A DNA stretch of 64,000 bases from Symsagittifera roscoffensis (GCF_963678635.1 NC_087070.1:496001-560000); one strand, 5' to 3'. Counted from the stretch's first letter, positions 31,900 to 44,405 are shown. Notes: generated by a model not told the origin, from the sequence alone. Numbers and translations: made by a program.

Positions 31900-33551
31900 T
31901 ATAAATTTTTGAACAATTTTTCTATAGACGTCTCCTTGCACCCTCCCGGAGAATGCCGGAACGCAATGCTACGACTCGCATTCGAAAATGCTGTCTCTAG
32001 CAATTTTATCCCCGAGCAATTGCCCTTATTTACGTGACGTTAGGTTAGGGGTAGAGGCTTGACGGCCCTTTGAGTGTTGCGCCAAGCGAAAAAAACTTGA
32101 TCAAAATTGAGAGTTGATATTTTTTATCTAATAGAATGGCAAGTGATTTGTAATGAAAATGCTTTCAAAGCTTTAGAGTTTTGCAAAAACCTAATTTCAA
32201 TTTTGTACCGACTTGAGTTAACTAGAAAATCAGGCCATTTTTGACAAAGTTTGTTTTGATTAATTGGAAACGCTTTTCAAGTTCATTAGTAGTCTGAGCT
32301 GTTTTAAGTTTGAGGTTCAATTTGAAGGCCAAGTGAATAGCAAGATCAATTATGTTCTGAATTTGTGCAGCAAAATTTTTGCGTTTTCTTTGATTTTAAC
32401 CGAAGCTTTGATCGATTAACCTCTTCATTTTCAATTATCAGATTCTTTGTTTTTTTATTATGGTATCTTATGTCATGGGCGATTTCAGAACGAGGTACGT
32501 TTTGGAATGGTATCTGGTTGACTGGAATTTTCTCGTTTGAGATCTTAAGGCAAAGGATCTTTTGTCAAGTAACCTATAAACTAGTTTCAGACCAGGAGAT
32601 TGGAAAAAAAATTGTTAAAGAGATCTCACTTGTGACTGGCTATTCGAGCCCAAAGCAAAGTTTTGAAAAAAAAATGTTCCAGATCTTCGTTACAATGATC
32701 AAAAGACGATATCAAGACCCGATACAATACGATTTCGGAATACGCTCTCTCCAATGGCTGAAGACGGTCACGACGTTTATCTTTCCTCTAAAGTGATAAT
32801 GCGATCAGAGCTTTTTATGTGACGTAATTTTGCGGCATAATCGATGAGCTGTACAAAAATCTCCATACAATATCCAAGATGCCAATCACGTTGATACAGA
32901 AAAAGTAAAAATTGAAGTCATGATTGAGTATTACGACAACTAACCTTAGAAAAAATGGATTGTGATCTAAAAGCTGTCCCAAGTCGAGTTTTAAGACATA
33001 AGACAGAAGAGGTAGGCTGGAAATTCGGAAAATTGAAACATCATTATCAAGTCATGGTTGTAGGAAAATTACAGTGAAGAAAGTGTTCAAAATTGCATAC
33101 CAGAAAAATTCTCAACCAGAAATAAGAGGTATATCAACATTTCAACGTTTGTCTTGATTGGAAGGCATTCATTGAGAATAGTTACCTCCGTCACATTAAA
33201 AAACTAAAGATTTTAACCGTCCCCGAGAGAAACTTATGAGAATGATGCACAATGATTAAAAATTAGGATCGACAAGAACCGGGGAGGGAACAATTTTATT
33301 TGTATGTACAGACTGCAGAATCAACAATTTATAGGGAGTCCTTGAATTATAGCAGGAACGATTTAAATAACTGTTTCACTGGTGTTTTTAGTTAATCATC
33401 AAACCCCATCAGTGATTGATAAAATCTCATCTAAATCTGCAGTTCTTAAAAAATTGTTTTGTAAAATTGTCAATTGTTCCCTTTCTTAGGAAGCATTGTG
33501 AGGACTTGGAAGCAATTTTAGCCTTTAAGCAGTCTCAGGTCTCTGCCCAAT

Positions 33552-35995
33552 GTAATGCGTAAAACAGGAACATGCCTATCTGAAATTGTAAAAGTGGAGT
33601 ATTTTGCAGTCAAGGAATATATAAACTTTTTGCTGCTGTTAATAATTCTACCAGAGGTGAGGTTATTAATGATACAATTAAGAGGCAGAACAAATGATTT
33701 CAAACATATAAATATAGAGTTACCTGAAGCTTCGGCAGTTCTAGTTGATTACTTTGGCAACCGCATCAAGCTTAATGTAATTTATGTTCCTCTTCGATGC
33801 AATTTGTTGATGATTTAGAGCATGAAAACAAATCTTTTTCCGCATACACATTATCAATGGTAATTTGTGGTGGTCTCAATGTCAGTTCCCTCGAAAAAGT
33901 GATGTCGCAAGTGAATGATCTTTAAAAATTTCAAATTATTGAGCATCACATCAACTAGAATGACAGAAAAAAGTAAGTCCTATCAGAAAAAAAATTCAAA
34001 ATTATCGGCAATCTGTTTGATAAAGAGTGTTTTTCTGATCACTTATTTTTTTTTACAATTGTCAGTTGGTCAATTTAAGAAAAACAGTCGGCCTTGTTTT
34101 CGTGTTCTTTAATTTTTTAGTAACGAAATTACTTTTTTGCCATTCTCAAAGTTTACTAAAAAATTTAGAAGCCTCAAGATTTGTTGCCATCTCAGTTTTT
34201 AATATAAATCATGGTTGTTTTCAAAAGTTCTGTTTCAACTTTTCTAAATCTTTCAAGTTGTTTCATCTTTTTGCTTCTCTCCAAATAGCTTGAAGCAGAT
34301 TGATAACTAAATTATTTTAAAAAAATTGAATAAAGAGCAATATTGTATGAAGATGAGAAAAAAGACTAAAAAATGCTTTAATTCATAGTTAAACAATGAA
34401 AATTGAAAGATATTTCTACGGCTACAATCGAAGAGAAAAAAACAAGAGTTTTTTTGAAGTTAGTGATCGTTTCAATGATTTTTTTGACCCACTGCTATAT
34501 GAGGTTATCAGAGACTCTTATGTTGAAACAATGCTGTAAAATATCTATTAAGCGCCAAAGTTTGGCGTACGAGTTCTGAGGTATGAAATTTTGGATAAAG
34601 TTCAGTTTAAATTATGAAGTATACTGTTTTTTTCTTATAAATTTAGGGTAGCCGTCTAGTGGGCACACTGTGTGCCCTTAGGTTGTCCTTTTCATAAGGA
34701 ATTTTCAACTTTTGCAATTATTTATATCATTAGTTGAATTTACAACAAAACTTCTTGTTTTGCTGGCACTGTTGGATAAGTAACATAGTTTTCTCTTCCG
34801 TTCTAACGGTATAGCTGCAAAAAATATATCTAAAATTTATTTGGATAGTCACAATTTGAAACTTTTTACATGACTAAAACCAAAAAAAATCCCAAACAGA
34901 TTTTGGATCAAGTTATTACCCTCTCCACAGCAGTTTGGGGGATACTAAATTGGTTCTAAGTTGGAGTTTCAGCCCATCGGAATCGAGTGTTTTAGATGCA
35001 GCGTTTAGCACACTTAAAAACCTTTGCTGGGTCTATCTTAGGGGGATGTTGCCTTGATCTGGACTTTTATTCTAAACTGCCTTGAGGAAACTCAATTAAA
35101 TGGTTTTTAGCTGTTAGAATTTCAATATTATGTGCAGGAAAAGGTTGCTATTTAAGAGTTGTTTTATAAGAAATGTAGGTTTGAAAAAAATTTCAAATTT
35201 TGTTAGAAAGTTATAAGATAGAGGAAATTTCCGACAAATCTTATAAGAACTTATAAGACAAGAGAACTTTTTTTAGGATGCTCAGCCCACACCGCGTACA
35301 GTTTTAAAAAACACGTCTTAAAATCAAAATAACTTTTAAAACTTTGATCAAAAATTTTAATTTCTGTTCTCATTATTTAAATATAATAGAAATTTTTTGA
35401 AATTTTGGCACCTGTAAATTGGTAATTCATTACGGAGAAATTCTTCCAGGTCCATCCTCTGGATTTCTTGCTCTAAATCGCACCAAAATTGATTTTTGTA
35501 AGTTAGCCCACAGTAAGAGGCTATCTAAGTTAGTTGGAGAAGTGGAGCAATCCCACGAGTCAGTTAAAAAGAAGCGCGAGCATAAAATGGGCGGTGATTA
35601 AAACAATCGCAGGTTGTCTGTTTTCGGTTTGCAGATGTTCTTCAAAAAGGCAACCAATAGCAGTACGTGGACCACACGTGGGATTTACCATCTAGATTAG
35701 AAGATTATACGCTGTTTATTTTTCACCTTTTTCAGCCAAAACAGAAGTATGAGAACAGCTCGAATAATTATTAATGACTAGTATTTTCAAATTAGTTTCA
35801 AGAATTAATAGTTTATTATTTTCAAATTAAATTAGTCGACAAAATTTATTGGAACGAGCCAATGCTTGACCGTTTTAGCTCTTTCTGGCCATTTTTGCGC
35901 TTTGTTGCGCCTAACTAAAGAACTACTTGTTATTTTTTGGTTATTTTTAGCTGAAACTTGTTCGTCTCATCCACTAAGGCAACAATTAATTTTCA
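33552..35995. other. AT-rich region, no firm gene
   Basis: An 87-codon frame at 33555-33818 and a 60-codon frame at 35419-35601 are open. The latter contains a good GTAAGT donor after ACCAAAATTGATTTTT and a TTCTTCCAG acceptor, so a small exon at about 35452-35497 is possible but does not phase-match the next exon. A short perfect inverted repeat, GGGCACAC-T-GTGTGCCC, lies at 34661-34677. Confidence 0.3.
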
Positions 35996-36064
35996 ATGAC
36001 CATGATGGGCCTCGAACCACCGATCTTTCGTTTGAGAGATGACACTTATAGGGTAAATGGTCAT
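35996..36064 (-). pseudogene. tRNA pseudogene, probably of tRNA-Arg origin
   Basis: On the minus strand the ends ATGACCA and TGGTCAT pair over 7 bp as an acceptor stem, and GGTTCGAGGCCCATC resembles a T arm (TTCGA loop). The anticodon-side AAAGATC stretch is tRNA-like, but the D arm is shortened and the T and anticodon stems have mismatches, so no clean anticodon can be read. The overall order resembles tRNA-Arg genes with GACCA/TGGTC acceptors. At 69 nt it is too short for a functional nuclear tRNA. Confidence 0.5.
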
Positions 36065-36092
36065 TTTTCAATTTTAACATTGCTAATTTTAG

Positions 36093-39000
36093 CTCTTACT
36101 TTTGCTTCATTGGTTTCCGAAGTACTAAAAGATACAGCAACAGAGCCCCCCGCCAAAACGACGCTGACGAATTCAAAAGGCTCATTCAAGACGATTTCCC
36201 TGAAATAAACTGGTTTTCATTCAGACAAGAAGACGAACCCAACAGTGAGTCAACTATTATTGTCTTTTTTATTCACGTTTTGAGTAGTTTTCAATTGAAT
36301 GAAGAATAGAACAAAGATAGCCGGTTGCTGTTCAAATAGCGCACAATTCTCAAATAGCGCACAAGTTTTTTTTAATCAAATTGGTGTGTCGTTTTTTGTA
36401 AGTTGGAAAATTAACGGCAAAGAGTTGGTTTTTGCGTTTTATATGTTTAAAATGAAAAACTCAATTAGTTCAGTGTAGCGCCCAATAGAAAAATTTCAGA
36501 TACTTTTTTTGTGGTAATTTTGAAACTCCTATTGTCTTTCAAAAGGAAACCAATGAATTTAGTCGCAGAGATCTTGCATTTTTTTGTCAAATTGTAAATG
36601 TTGGGAGAGATAACTCATAATGAAAAAGTTTAAGAAACAATAATAGCCGGTTACTGCGCAAGTAGCACAGAATGTACCACCATACAGAATGTAGCACAGA
36701 ATCTCTTAAAAATTACAAAAGTTTTTTTTCAGTTTAGTGTCTTTTTAATCTGTGTGGTGTAATAAAAAGACCTGAACGGAAAAAAAACGGAAAATCCGAT
36801 AGTTATAGATGTTTGATTTTTTGTCGGTTTTGATTACGAGGCCAAACTTTGCACTGGATAGTATCACAATTTTGTGTCTGTATTTTCCTGGATTCCAGAG
36901 ACAAGTCTTAGAAGATGTTCCAAAATATAAGTGTGTTCCACTTACAAAATTTCAGTGGATTCCGCGTACAAATACCTGTAACGTAAACTTTGTCGGCACA
37001 ATAATTTTGTTGCGGATTCCACAACGAGCAACTATAGGTAGCCGTTTCGGATTCCGCTAGTGTAAGTAGATTTCGCAAATTTATGCGGAATCCGCTGACA
37101 ATTTGCGGAATCCGCCTACAATTTGCGGATTCCACTTACAATTTGCGGATTCCACTTACAGTTGCTGATTCCGCGACAGGTTAATTTTACTAAACACAAA
37201 TATGATTATTTGCTCATGGATTCCACAAACTGGTTTCGGATTCCACACATTTTGTTGCAGATTCCGCAAATTTGCCTGTTTTTTGAGCGACATAGTGTTT
37301 TAGCTGTTTGTCCGTGAAATCCAAAAACGCAGGGAAGATCAAAAAAATAGCAGTTTTGCGGATTCCGAGACAAATCTGATTTTTGCTTGTTGCGGAATCC
37401 GCTTACTATGTTTGCTGATTTGAAATCAGTGAGGGAAAAAGAAAAAATCCGATTGAACTGCATAAAACTCAGCTCTATAGTTCCAAGTCTAATTGAAAAT
37501 AGTTTTTGATGTCTTGGAAAGCAATTTGCCATAATATTTTTTAGCTGTTTAGAACATGGCTAATTGACTTTTTTCAATTTTTTGATACTTGAAACATTTT
37601 CTAAAAAGAATTTGTGTTTCCGGATCAATATGTGTGTCGCTTACAATTCTTTAATTTTTTTTCCACACAAGATGAGAATAGAAGAAAAGCCGATTGGTTT
37701 GAACACAAAATCTAGCGAAAAGTTCAAGACTTTCAAAGTGTTTTCAAGTTCTTTGGCGCCAATATGTTCAAACTTCTAGGATAAATCGCTAGCGCCAAAG
37801 TTTGTGATATTTCAGTTTTTTTGTTGTTTTATAATGAAAAAAAAACGGAATGTTTGTGTTACGCGGTGTGGCTTTTGTTTGGACCTTGGAATTTTTTGAC
37901 ACTTCAACTAGTTTCGAACGAATTTTGAATATGAATATTTTTCGGGCGGTTTTGGGCTCATTTTTAAAAAAAATACTTCACCTATGATCCTTTTTTTGTG
38001 AAGTAATGGGGGTTTAGAGATTGCCAACATAGCTAATTTGGGAAAATTACGGCTTGATAAATTTTGTGCTACTAGCGCGTAAGTGGAGATTTAATTCATT
38101 ACTTAGAAGCTGTTCCCAACTGAGTTGAGGCATGTTTTCTTATAATTTTTTTTTGGAAAACGACGCTACTCTGTAAATTTCAAAACGCAGTCAGAATATT
38201 CAGGGCTTCTCTTTGATACGATCAGTCTTGTTTCTCCTACAACCCGTTTTCGACTTTTTGAAAAACCAGTCTCATTTGAACGTAACTGTTCGGCCATCTG
38301 ACTAAGTTGACGTAATGAGTTAAAATTTCAAAAAATAACTGCCTTACCTAAAGATTAATTTTTGTGTTAAGTGGATGAGGCGCTGGAATATTTGTGCTCG
38401 GTGATGTCTTTTGGTCTTCAAAGCAAATTCGACGTTTTAACTGGCAATTTTTGCCCCAAGTTTTTTATACCATCTAAAAACCAATTGTGTTGAACGAGGA
38501 TAGCCGGTTGCTGTGCAAGTAGCACAGAATGTTCCGACAAGTCTTCAAAATTTATAACAAAATTATTTTTTCAAATTAAAGTCGTTTTTTCGGAGTTGTG
38601 TGATAAAGGTATCTGAGCAAAAAAAAAGTAGAGCATTTTTGTCGGTTATTGTAAAATATGCAAATTGGAAAACAATTTGTGAAGGCAAATAACAAGGAAA
38701 ACAAAAAAAAGTTAATTTTTTTTTTGTAATTTTTTAATATTCTTTTGATTCCTAAGATGAATTTAACAATTCCAAAAACTCACTTCAATTGATTAAAACT
38801 AAATTTTCAAGGCTTAAATTATGCAAAAAAATAGCCAATGTAAGCCTGCCCACTCGCTCGAAATTAGACGAAAAATCAAAAATTTCTTTTTTTTACGACA
38901 CTGGGGAAAATTTTAATGTCGTTTGAATCACGGCTGAAAGCACTTCAATTTCTTGTTTTAGGACACTGGGGAAAATTTTAATGTCGTTTGAATCACGGCT

Positions 39001-40663
39001 GAAAGCACTTCAATTTGACATATCATTCAACCCAGTCCGATGATTATATGTGGTAGCTGATTTTGCGTGGAAAAAAAAGAAAATTGTAAAAAACTAAAAC
39101 ACACCCGAATACAAAGTTCTCCCCAATTTTCAATATTCAGAACAAAACTGTTTTACCTGTGATCATCTTTGAAGCTTTGGGATTTGAAAACTTGCAATTT
39201 GGCCAGTCTAGGACATAAGAAAGCGCGAGATATTTTGTTCTAATAACGCGTGAGCGTATTTAATCTCCTCATAAATTTTACCAAGTTGAATTCAGACTAG
39301 ATATTGGGTGTTGATATTACTTTACCAGACGCAAAAAAATCATTTCAAATATGGCATAGTGTCTTGGGGAAAATTTTTTCGTTTTTTTTCGAAATTTTTT
39401 CAATTGATGTTTTCAAAGACGTTCGTTGAATGGCAGTCGGACAGTTTTGGGTTACATTTTGATATGAGCAGCCTTGTTAGGTTCTTAAAATTCCACTCAA
39501 TTGTTGAAAATCCAATTTAGCTAATCTGCTACAAGTAACACGCAAAATGTTTTGTGCAAATAGCGCATAAGCCGCGATTTTTTCTGCCTCAGAAACTGCT
39601 CCAAAATAGTTATTGAATTGAGTCATTTCATTCAACTTGATTAGTTTTCTTAACACCTTGCTAGACGACAAACTCATCATTTAATATTTTACATAGTGCG
39701 TGTAAGTGTGTGTTTGTGTTGTGTGTTGCGTGGGGATTTTTTCTTTTTTTTTCGAAAGTTTCACCAATTTCTAAAACTCAAAAACTATATGACGTTAAAG
39801 GTTAGTAGAAAAATTCAAGGCCTCGTCTTGATACCAACAGCTTCATTCATTCATGTTTTTTTTGCGTTTCAGATGGCTGTTGTTCATTCCAAGTCGACCA
39901 GTATTTAGTCCACGGTCAGAAAAACGGTCTATCGCCAGAAGAATACTTTGATATTTTGGATTTGGACCTATATGACACCAGCAAAAAGTTGGTTTATATC
40001 AAGGTTGGTGTGTATGTTCCTTCTTTGGGACTATTTTGCATACAATTTTTGTCAAACATCGCTAAGATTTTGTTCTAAGGGAGCTTTTTGCTCCGATAAT
40101 CTCAAAAATTGAGTTGAATCTCAAAAAACGGACATTGCTGGGAACGCGTCGCATAAATTTTGGCAAATGAAGTTCTGATGGCTTTTTTGGCTGAGCTAGA
40201 AAGTTTATTTGACCAAACTAAAAAGATTAAAAAAAAAGAAAAAATCGAAAAAAAGTTAAGCCACCATGCGACAAGCTAAATCTCAGCGTAATTCAAGATT
40301 AACGACAATTTTTTTTTCAGAAAAAATGAAAAAAGTTTTGAGTAATGAAAAAATGTTGGGCACAGAATATATTGATTTTAGGCCAGATGGAACGATCATC
40401 TATGTATGTGTGTGGTGACCCAAATTGGCTTTGGAAGTGGCAAACTTCGCATAGTTGGAGGACCCGGGAAACGATTCCCTTTCATGATTCCACCACTTGG
40501 TTTTAACGATACTAATCAAGTATCAGTTTTCGAAGGACCAACAATTGTGGAAACCTTAACTCTGGAATGGTTCATTGTTTACGTGCTGTGCAAAGAGAAA
40601 CCAAAACTCTGCCCATTTGTTTATGAGGAAACTGCATCTGCAGCTGGCACTAGAGACGACTAG
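36093..40663 (+). CDS. Unrecognised four-exon host gene model (3' part)
   Basis: Exons 36093-36244, 39873-40007, 40321-40407 and 40455-40663 (TAG). Splice sites read ATTTTAG/GTGAGT, GTTTCAG/GTGTGT, TTTTTCAG/GTGTGT and GCATAG, and the phases fit throughout (1, 1, 1). The last intron would be 47 nt. Translation is non-repetitive and charged, for example DADEFKRLIQDDFPEINWF, YLVHGQKNGLSPEEYFDIL, NEKMLGTEYIDFRPDGTII and KRFPFMIPPLGFNDTNQ, ending about 70 residues later. The large second intron (36245-39872) is full of repeats. Alternatively, the fourth part starts at 40406 through a frameshift in the GTGTGTG run. I do not recognise the family; the true 5' end is unknown. Confidence 0.45.
36316..36720. 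repeat. Dispersed repeat family D
   Basis: ATAGCCGGTTGCTG followed by CAA(G/A)TAGC(A/G)CA motifs occurs at about 36317, at 36643, and at 38500 (GATAGCCGGTTGCTGTGCA). It lies inside the large intron of the 36-40 kb gene model. Short and AT-rich otherwise. Confidence 0.5.
36835..37440. repeat. Dispersed repeat family C, copy 2, with GCGGATTCC array
   Basis: Opens GATTACGAGGCCAAA. Between about 37018 and 37160 a unit of roughly 20-25 bp built on GCGGATTCC or GCGGAATCCGC is repeated irregularly, several times as the palindrome GCGGAATCCGC or close variants. Open frames here are by-products of the repeat. Confidence 0.65.
37810..38235. repeat. Dispersed repeat family B, decayed copy
   Basis: Keeps GTAATGGGGGTTTAGAGATTGCC, GTGCTACTAGCGCGTAAGTGGAG and an end CGCAGTCAGAATATTCAGGGC...TACGATCAGTCTTG, all diverged from the copies at 23 and 25 kb. 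Confidence 0.5.
38897..39016. repeat. 65-bp tandem duplication
   Basis: GACACTGGGGAAAATTTTAATG...CACTTCAATT starts at 38897 and again at 38962, with near-perfect identity. The sequence that follows (to about 39140) resembles 59690-59850, so a wider dispersed repeat lies here. Confidence 0.8.
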
Positions 40664-40839
40664 TTGATACACTGTTTTCAAACAATAATCATCACAATGA
40701 ACTATAAAATGTTTCCAAAAGATATCTAGTTACAGAACTATTTTTAAATTATTACAATTACACGTCAGAATCGTATGAGAACACACCAATAAGTCAGCAC
40801 GGCTCGTTTTCAAGCGTCCCGAGTCGAGATTTTTCAACT

Positions 40840-40909
40840 ATTTTGAAGCAAGATTTAGCGGTTTGAGCGGTTTTTTTAGACAACTACGCTCAAAATCTTG
40901 CTTCAAAAT
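40840..40909. repeat. Long inverted repeat after the gene model
   Basis: ATTTTGAAGCAAGATTT (40840-40856) is perfectly complementary to 40893-40909; inside it TTTGAGCG (40862-40869) pairs with CGCTCAAA (40887-40894). GAGACGTCTC follows at once. It lies about 180 bp after the TAG of the 36-40 kb model. It could be a hairpin in a 3' end or a small palindromic repeat. Confidence 0.6.
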
Positions 40910-40929
40910 GAGACGTCTCATAAAGCGGA

Positions 40930-42415
40930 GAACGAAAAAAAGGGGTTAGCATCTGAGATTCAATGGAACGTTCTACTGGTAAACATCTCTTAAATGTAAC
41001 GCTCTTTGTGAACTTCTCTCACGCTCATCTTTATTAGAAAGTTTTTTTTTACTCGGGTAGTCTTATCTACCCATAACCTAAAGGGCAACAGAAACAATTT
41101 CTAATTCAAACAAACCTAAAATCATGCCTAAAAAAATGGTAGTTCCTAGTATGTAGTTATTCAAAAATTTGTGATTAAAACTTCATATGAGTTAGAGAAG
41201 CTCCTTTAAAAGTACTAACCAAAGTGTATTTAAATTACAAAACATTACTACCTTTTTTGTAATTTACATTTGATTGATACTCCGTTTCATTTATTTCTAT
41301 TTGTGGTAGCTTTTGATTTGATTTTCTCGTGTTTGTTCAGTTATGGCTTAACTCAATGATTCAACTCTGAATTCTTGTCCAATAAAACTCCCGGCCATTT
41401 TCAAATTTATGTACGCAATAAGTTTTCTTACGATAGTTATTTTAGTTCATACACTAATTCATAGATTGAATTCAATCTAAGTTCATAGAAAGTTAATCCA
41501 GTTAGCCTTCTGATTTTTCTATTTAGTTCTAAGACTCTGGTTATGTCAGTGTTTGCTTAAACTAAAAGTCCATGTTGGATGCTTGATTGCACATAACTTT
41601 TATAAGCAAGTTTTAACTGCTGTCCAGTTAAAAACGTTTTCAATTTAAAAAGCAATCCACAGAACTGCATTTTTAAACCTGATTATAATGCTGATGAAAG
41701 TTAATGCTGCTGTCGGCATGATTTCCAAGATAATTAAACATTCCACTTTTCTATTTAGGTGTCATTTAAAAAATATTTGATAGGCCTTTCTTTAATTTTT
41801 GGCTCCGACAATGGCCCATAGCCTTGGTTTTTCTGTGATGTAGTCTCTATTTGTTCTGATTCAACCAATGATTCTTTTTTCTGGTAAATCCGATTGATGT
41901 GTGGGAGCAAAATTGTCTTCTATGTTTGTTAACTTCAGAGCAGTGATATCTGCATACAAAAGTACCCCTGTCTTATCGTGACTATTTATAGATCGCTTAT
42001 GTTTAGAAAGAATAATATTGGACTTTGAAGGGATCCTTGAGGTATTCCAATAGATACTTAATAGTAATAATCTCAAATTAGTTTGTTTTCATTTACTTCT
42101 AGTTTCAAGTTAAGATTCCAAAAACTTTAGGCCTTCCTAATTGCTTATGTTCTAATTTCAAATTCAAGTTAGTGTATTGATGCTCTTTTTTGATCTGAAA
42201 CCAAATTGAGTGTTTCAGATCATACTGAATTTGACTACAAATGATTGAGTTTGTCTGAAAAGGCTCAAAAAAATTTTACCAAAGCTGGCAGAAGACATTT
42301 TTAATATTTTTGTTGCAAGAAGTTTTGATACCATAGCAATCAAACCTACATTCATTTATTAATTTTCGATGAACTCATTGATTTTAATTAAATCATTTTT
42401 TGTATTTCAGAAACA
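40930..42415. other. AT-rich intergenic stretch
   Basis: No frame with coding character and no repeat from elsewhere in the window; a 71-codon minus-strand frame at 41861-42076 is not supported. Confidence 0.4.
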
Positions 42416-43257
42416 ACGATTGTTGCTGACGGGTTACTTTATTTTCTATGCAAATTGGTTTGCTTTGTGCAAGTGTAGCGTCAAAAAATGCGGATTATTG
42501 GTTATAACGCCCAGCGTCCTCCTCAGAGAGAGTTAGGTACTCGGAAAATTTCGCTTTTCATTTCATTTCATTGGGTGCGAATTCCAATAATTAGCAGAAA
42601 AAGTCAAGCAAAGTTCTGCTATAATCTGTCACTCTTGATGGAAGGCAACCCGTTTTGTTTTCTAGCATGCTATTTCCAATCATATATCCTCAATTTTGCC
42701 AAACTCAATAGGATGCTTACAATAAAATCACCACAAACTATGTCTTCAACTTCAGTTTCTAGCAATAAGCCATCCCAACAGTTTTGAAGACTTTCGAAGG
42801 TATCGTTGTGTACCTAAGTTCGTGGAAGTTGTATAAGTAGGATACTAGATTTTTCTGGGTCATTGATTTTTAATGAGCACTGACATGAATTGATTATTGT
42901 CTTTTTACCTTTAGTAACTTTCATAAAATCCGGTTGCTGACATAGATGCCAATATCTCCTCCTCGTTTAGTTCTAGCCAGTTTAGAGAAATTCGTATGAC
43001 TTTTTTTTGCCAGGTTTCAGTGATAGGTTAACGTTGGGCCATTTGCTATTTTCCTCTTTTTTTCAAGTTTTTCCAGCCACTTGATAAACAACAAAGTGGC
43101 CGTTTGTTGTCATGTTGCCTAGTCCTTTCTGTAAATTTGCACAGATAACTTTTAGCTCAGAAAAAAAAATTTAAAATCTTTTTTTTTTAAATATAAAAAC
43201 ATGATGAAAAAACGAGATGAAAAAAAAAAATTAAAAAAAAATAAAATGACGAATTAC

Positions 43258-43263
43258 TTTATT
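43258..43263 (-). terminator. Conserved AATAAA polyadenylation signal of array units
   Basis: On the minus strand GCATAGAAAATAAAGTAAT is repeated with the AATAAA at 42438-42443, 43258-43263, 44596-44601, 45809-45814, 47023-47028 and 51153-51158, each downstream of the minus-strand frames. The two chimeric units at 48958 and 52207 have lost it (TTAATTAAG-type change). Confidence 0.55.
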
Positions 43264-43982
43264 TTCTATGCAAACTGGTTTGCTTTGTGAAGGTGTTGCG
43301 TCAATAATTGCAGATTAAGCGTTATTACGCCCAGTGTTTTCCTCAGAGAGAGTAAGTGACTTGGAAATTTTCGCTTTTCAATAAATTTCATTAAACTTTT
43401 TGAAAAAAAACTTGCGTTCTGGAATTAGACTAAATCCTAATTTTTAAGAATGTTTTTGCTTTCCTTATGAACGAATAGACTATCTTGACAATTTTGGCTT
43501 GGGAGCTATATCTTGTTTGAGCATTCGTGAACCTAACTTTCGAAAATGGATTTGTAATTGTTTTTTTTTGGTGCAGTAATTTTCCTTTCTATTTCAACCC
43601 ATGATTTTTTTTGCTCTTCCTTTAATCGATTCGGAAATACTGATCTATTGGAATCACAAAGATCCGTTTTAAATCTTCGAAAAATTGTGAATACTTTTGC
43701 TGATCCTCAGGATCCCATAACTGCTTGCATTCAACAATCTCATGCTGCAAATCTAAACTTAACTTTTTGAATTGTTTCCTCTTTTTTCTATCCTATCCAG
43801 TTTTTAGAAAAATTTTAGTGAGAACGTTATATTAGTGAGATTTTTGAAAGAAAAATCGAAACCATACACCTTTGATCATACACTTTTGGTGCGAATTTCA
43901 ATAATTAGAGGAATAACCAATCAAAGTGCTGCTATAATCTGTCAATCTTGATGGAAGGCAAACCGTTTTGTTTTCTAGCATG

Positions 43983-44405
43983 TCAGGTCCTATCAAATAA
44001 ACTCAATTTTGCCAAACTCAAAAGGATGCTTACAATTAAATCACCACAAACTAAGTCTTCAGTTTCAGTTCCTAGTATTAAACCATCCCAACAGTTTTGA
44101 AGACTTTCGAAGGTATCGTTGTGTACGGAAATTGGTGGAAGTTGTATACAAGATACTAGATTTTTCCGGGTTTTTTGATTTTTGTTGAGCAATGACTTGA
44201 ATTGATTATTGTCTTTTTCTCTTTAAAATTTTTTGTAAAGTCCCGTTAATGACATAGATGCCAATATATCCTCAACGTTTAGTTCTAACGTGTTGAGAGA
44301 AACTCGTATGCTCATTTTTGAAAAACTTTCTGTCAGACTTTTTTTGCCAGGTTTCAGTGATAGGTCAACGTTTGGCCATTTGGTATTTTCCTCTTTTTTT
44401 TTCAA
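43983..44405 (-). pseudogene. Array unit 2: WPNVDL block and LPPISV block
   Basis: Frame 44223-44405 gives WPNVDLSLKPGKK, SFSKMSIRVSLNTLELN and EDILASMSLTG. Frame 43983-44192 gives LPPISVHNDTFESLQNC, GTETEDLVCGDLIV and LLSLAKLSLFDRT, then a TGA where another unit (51818-52084) has TGG. The same residues recur in other units despite many silent and indel differences, which points to former coding function on this strand. Confidence 0.45.

Larger units (their letters stand above)
28215..33551 (+). repeat. Tandem duplication of the MULE region (2.6-2.7 kb units)
   Basis: Copy A 28215-30821 and copy B 30822-33551 run from ATTATCTCAAACAGCAACG to TTTGCCCAATGT or CTCTGCCCAATGT. Offset is 2607 bp at the start. 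Copy B has about 125 bp at 33270-33420 that copy A lacks. The unit starts inside the FLYWCH coding part, so copy B has no front half. Both copies share the disabling stop in the transposase, so duplication came after decay. Confidence 0.9.

Noticed and set aside
34661-34677. Short perfect inverted repeat as a terminator or regulatory site
   Set aside because: Only 8-bp arms, with no adjacent gene to give it a role.
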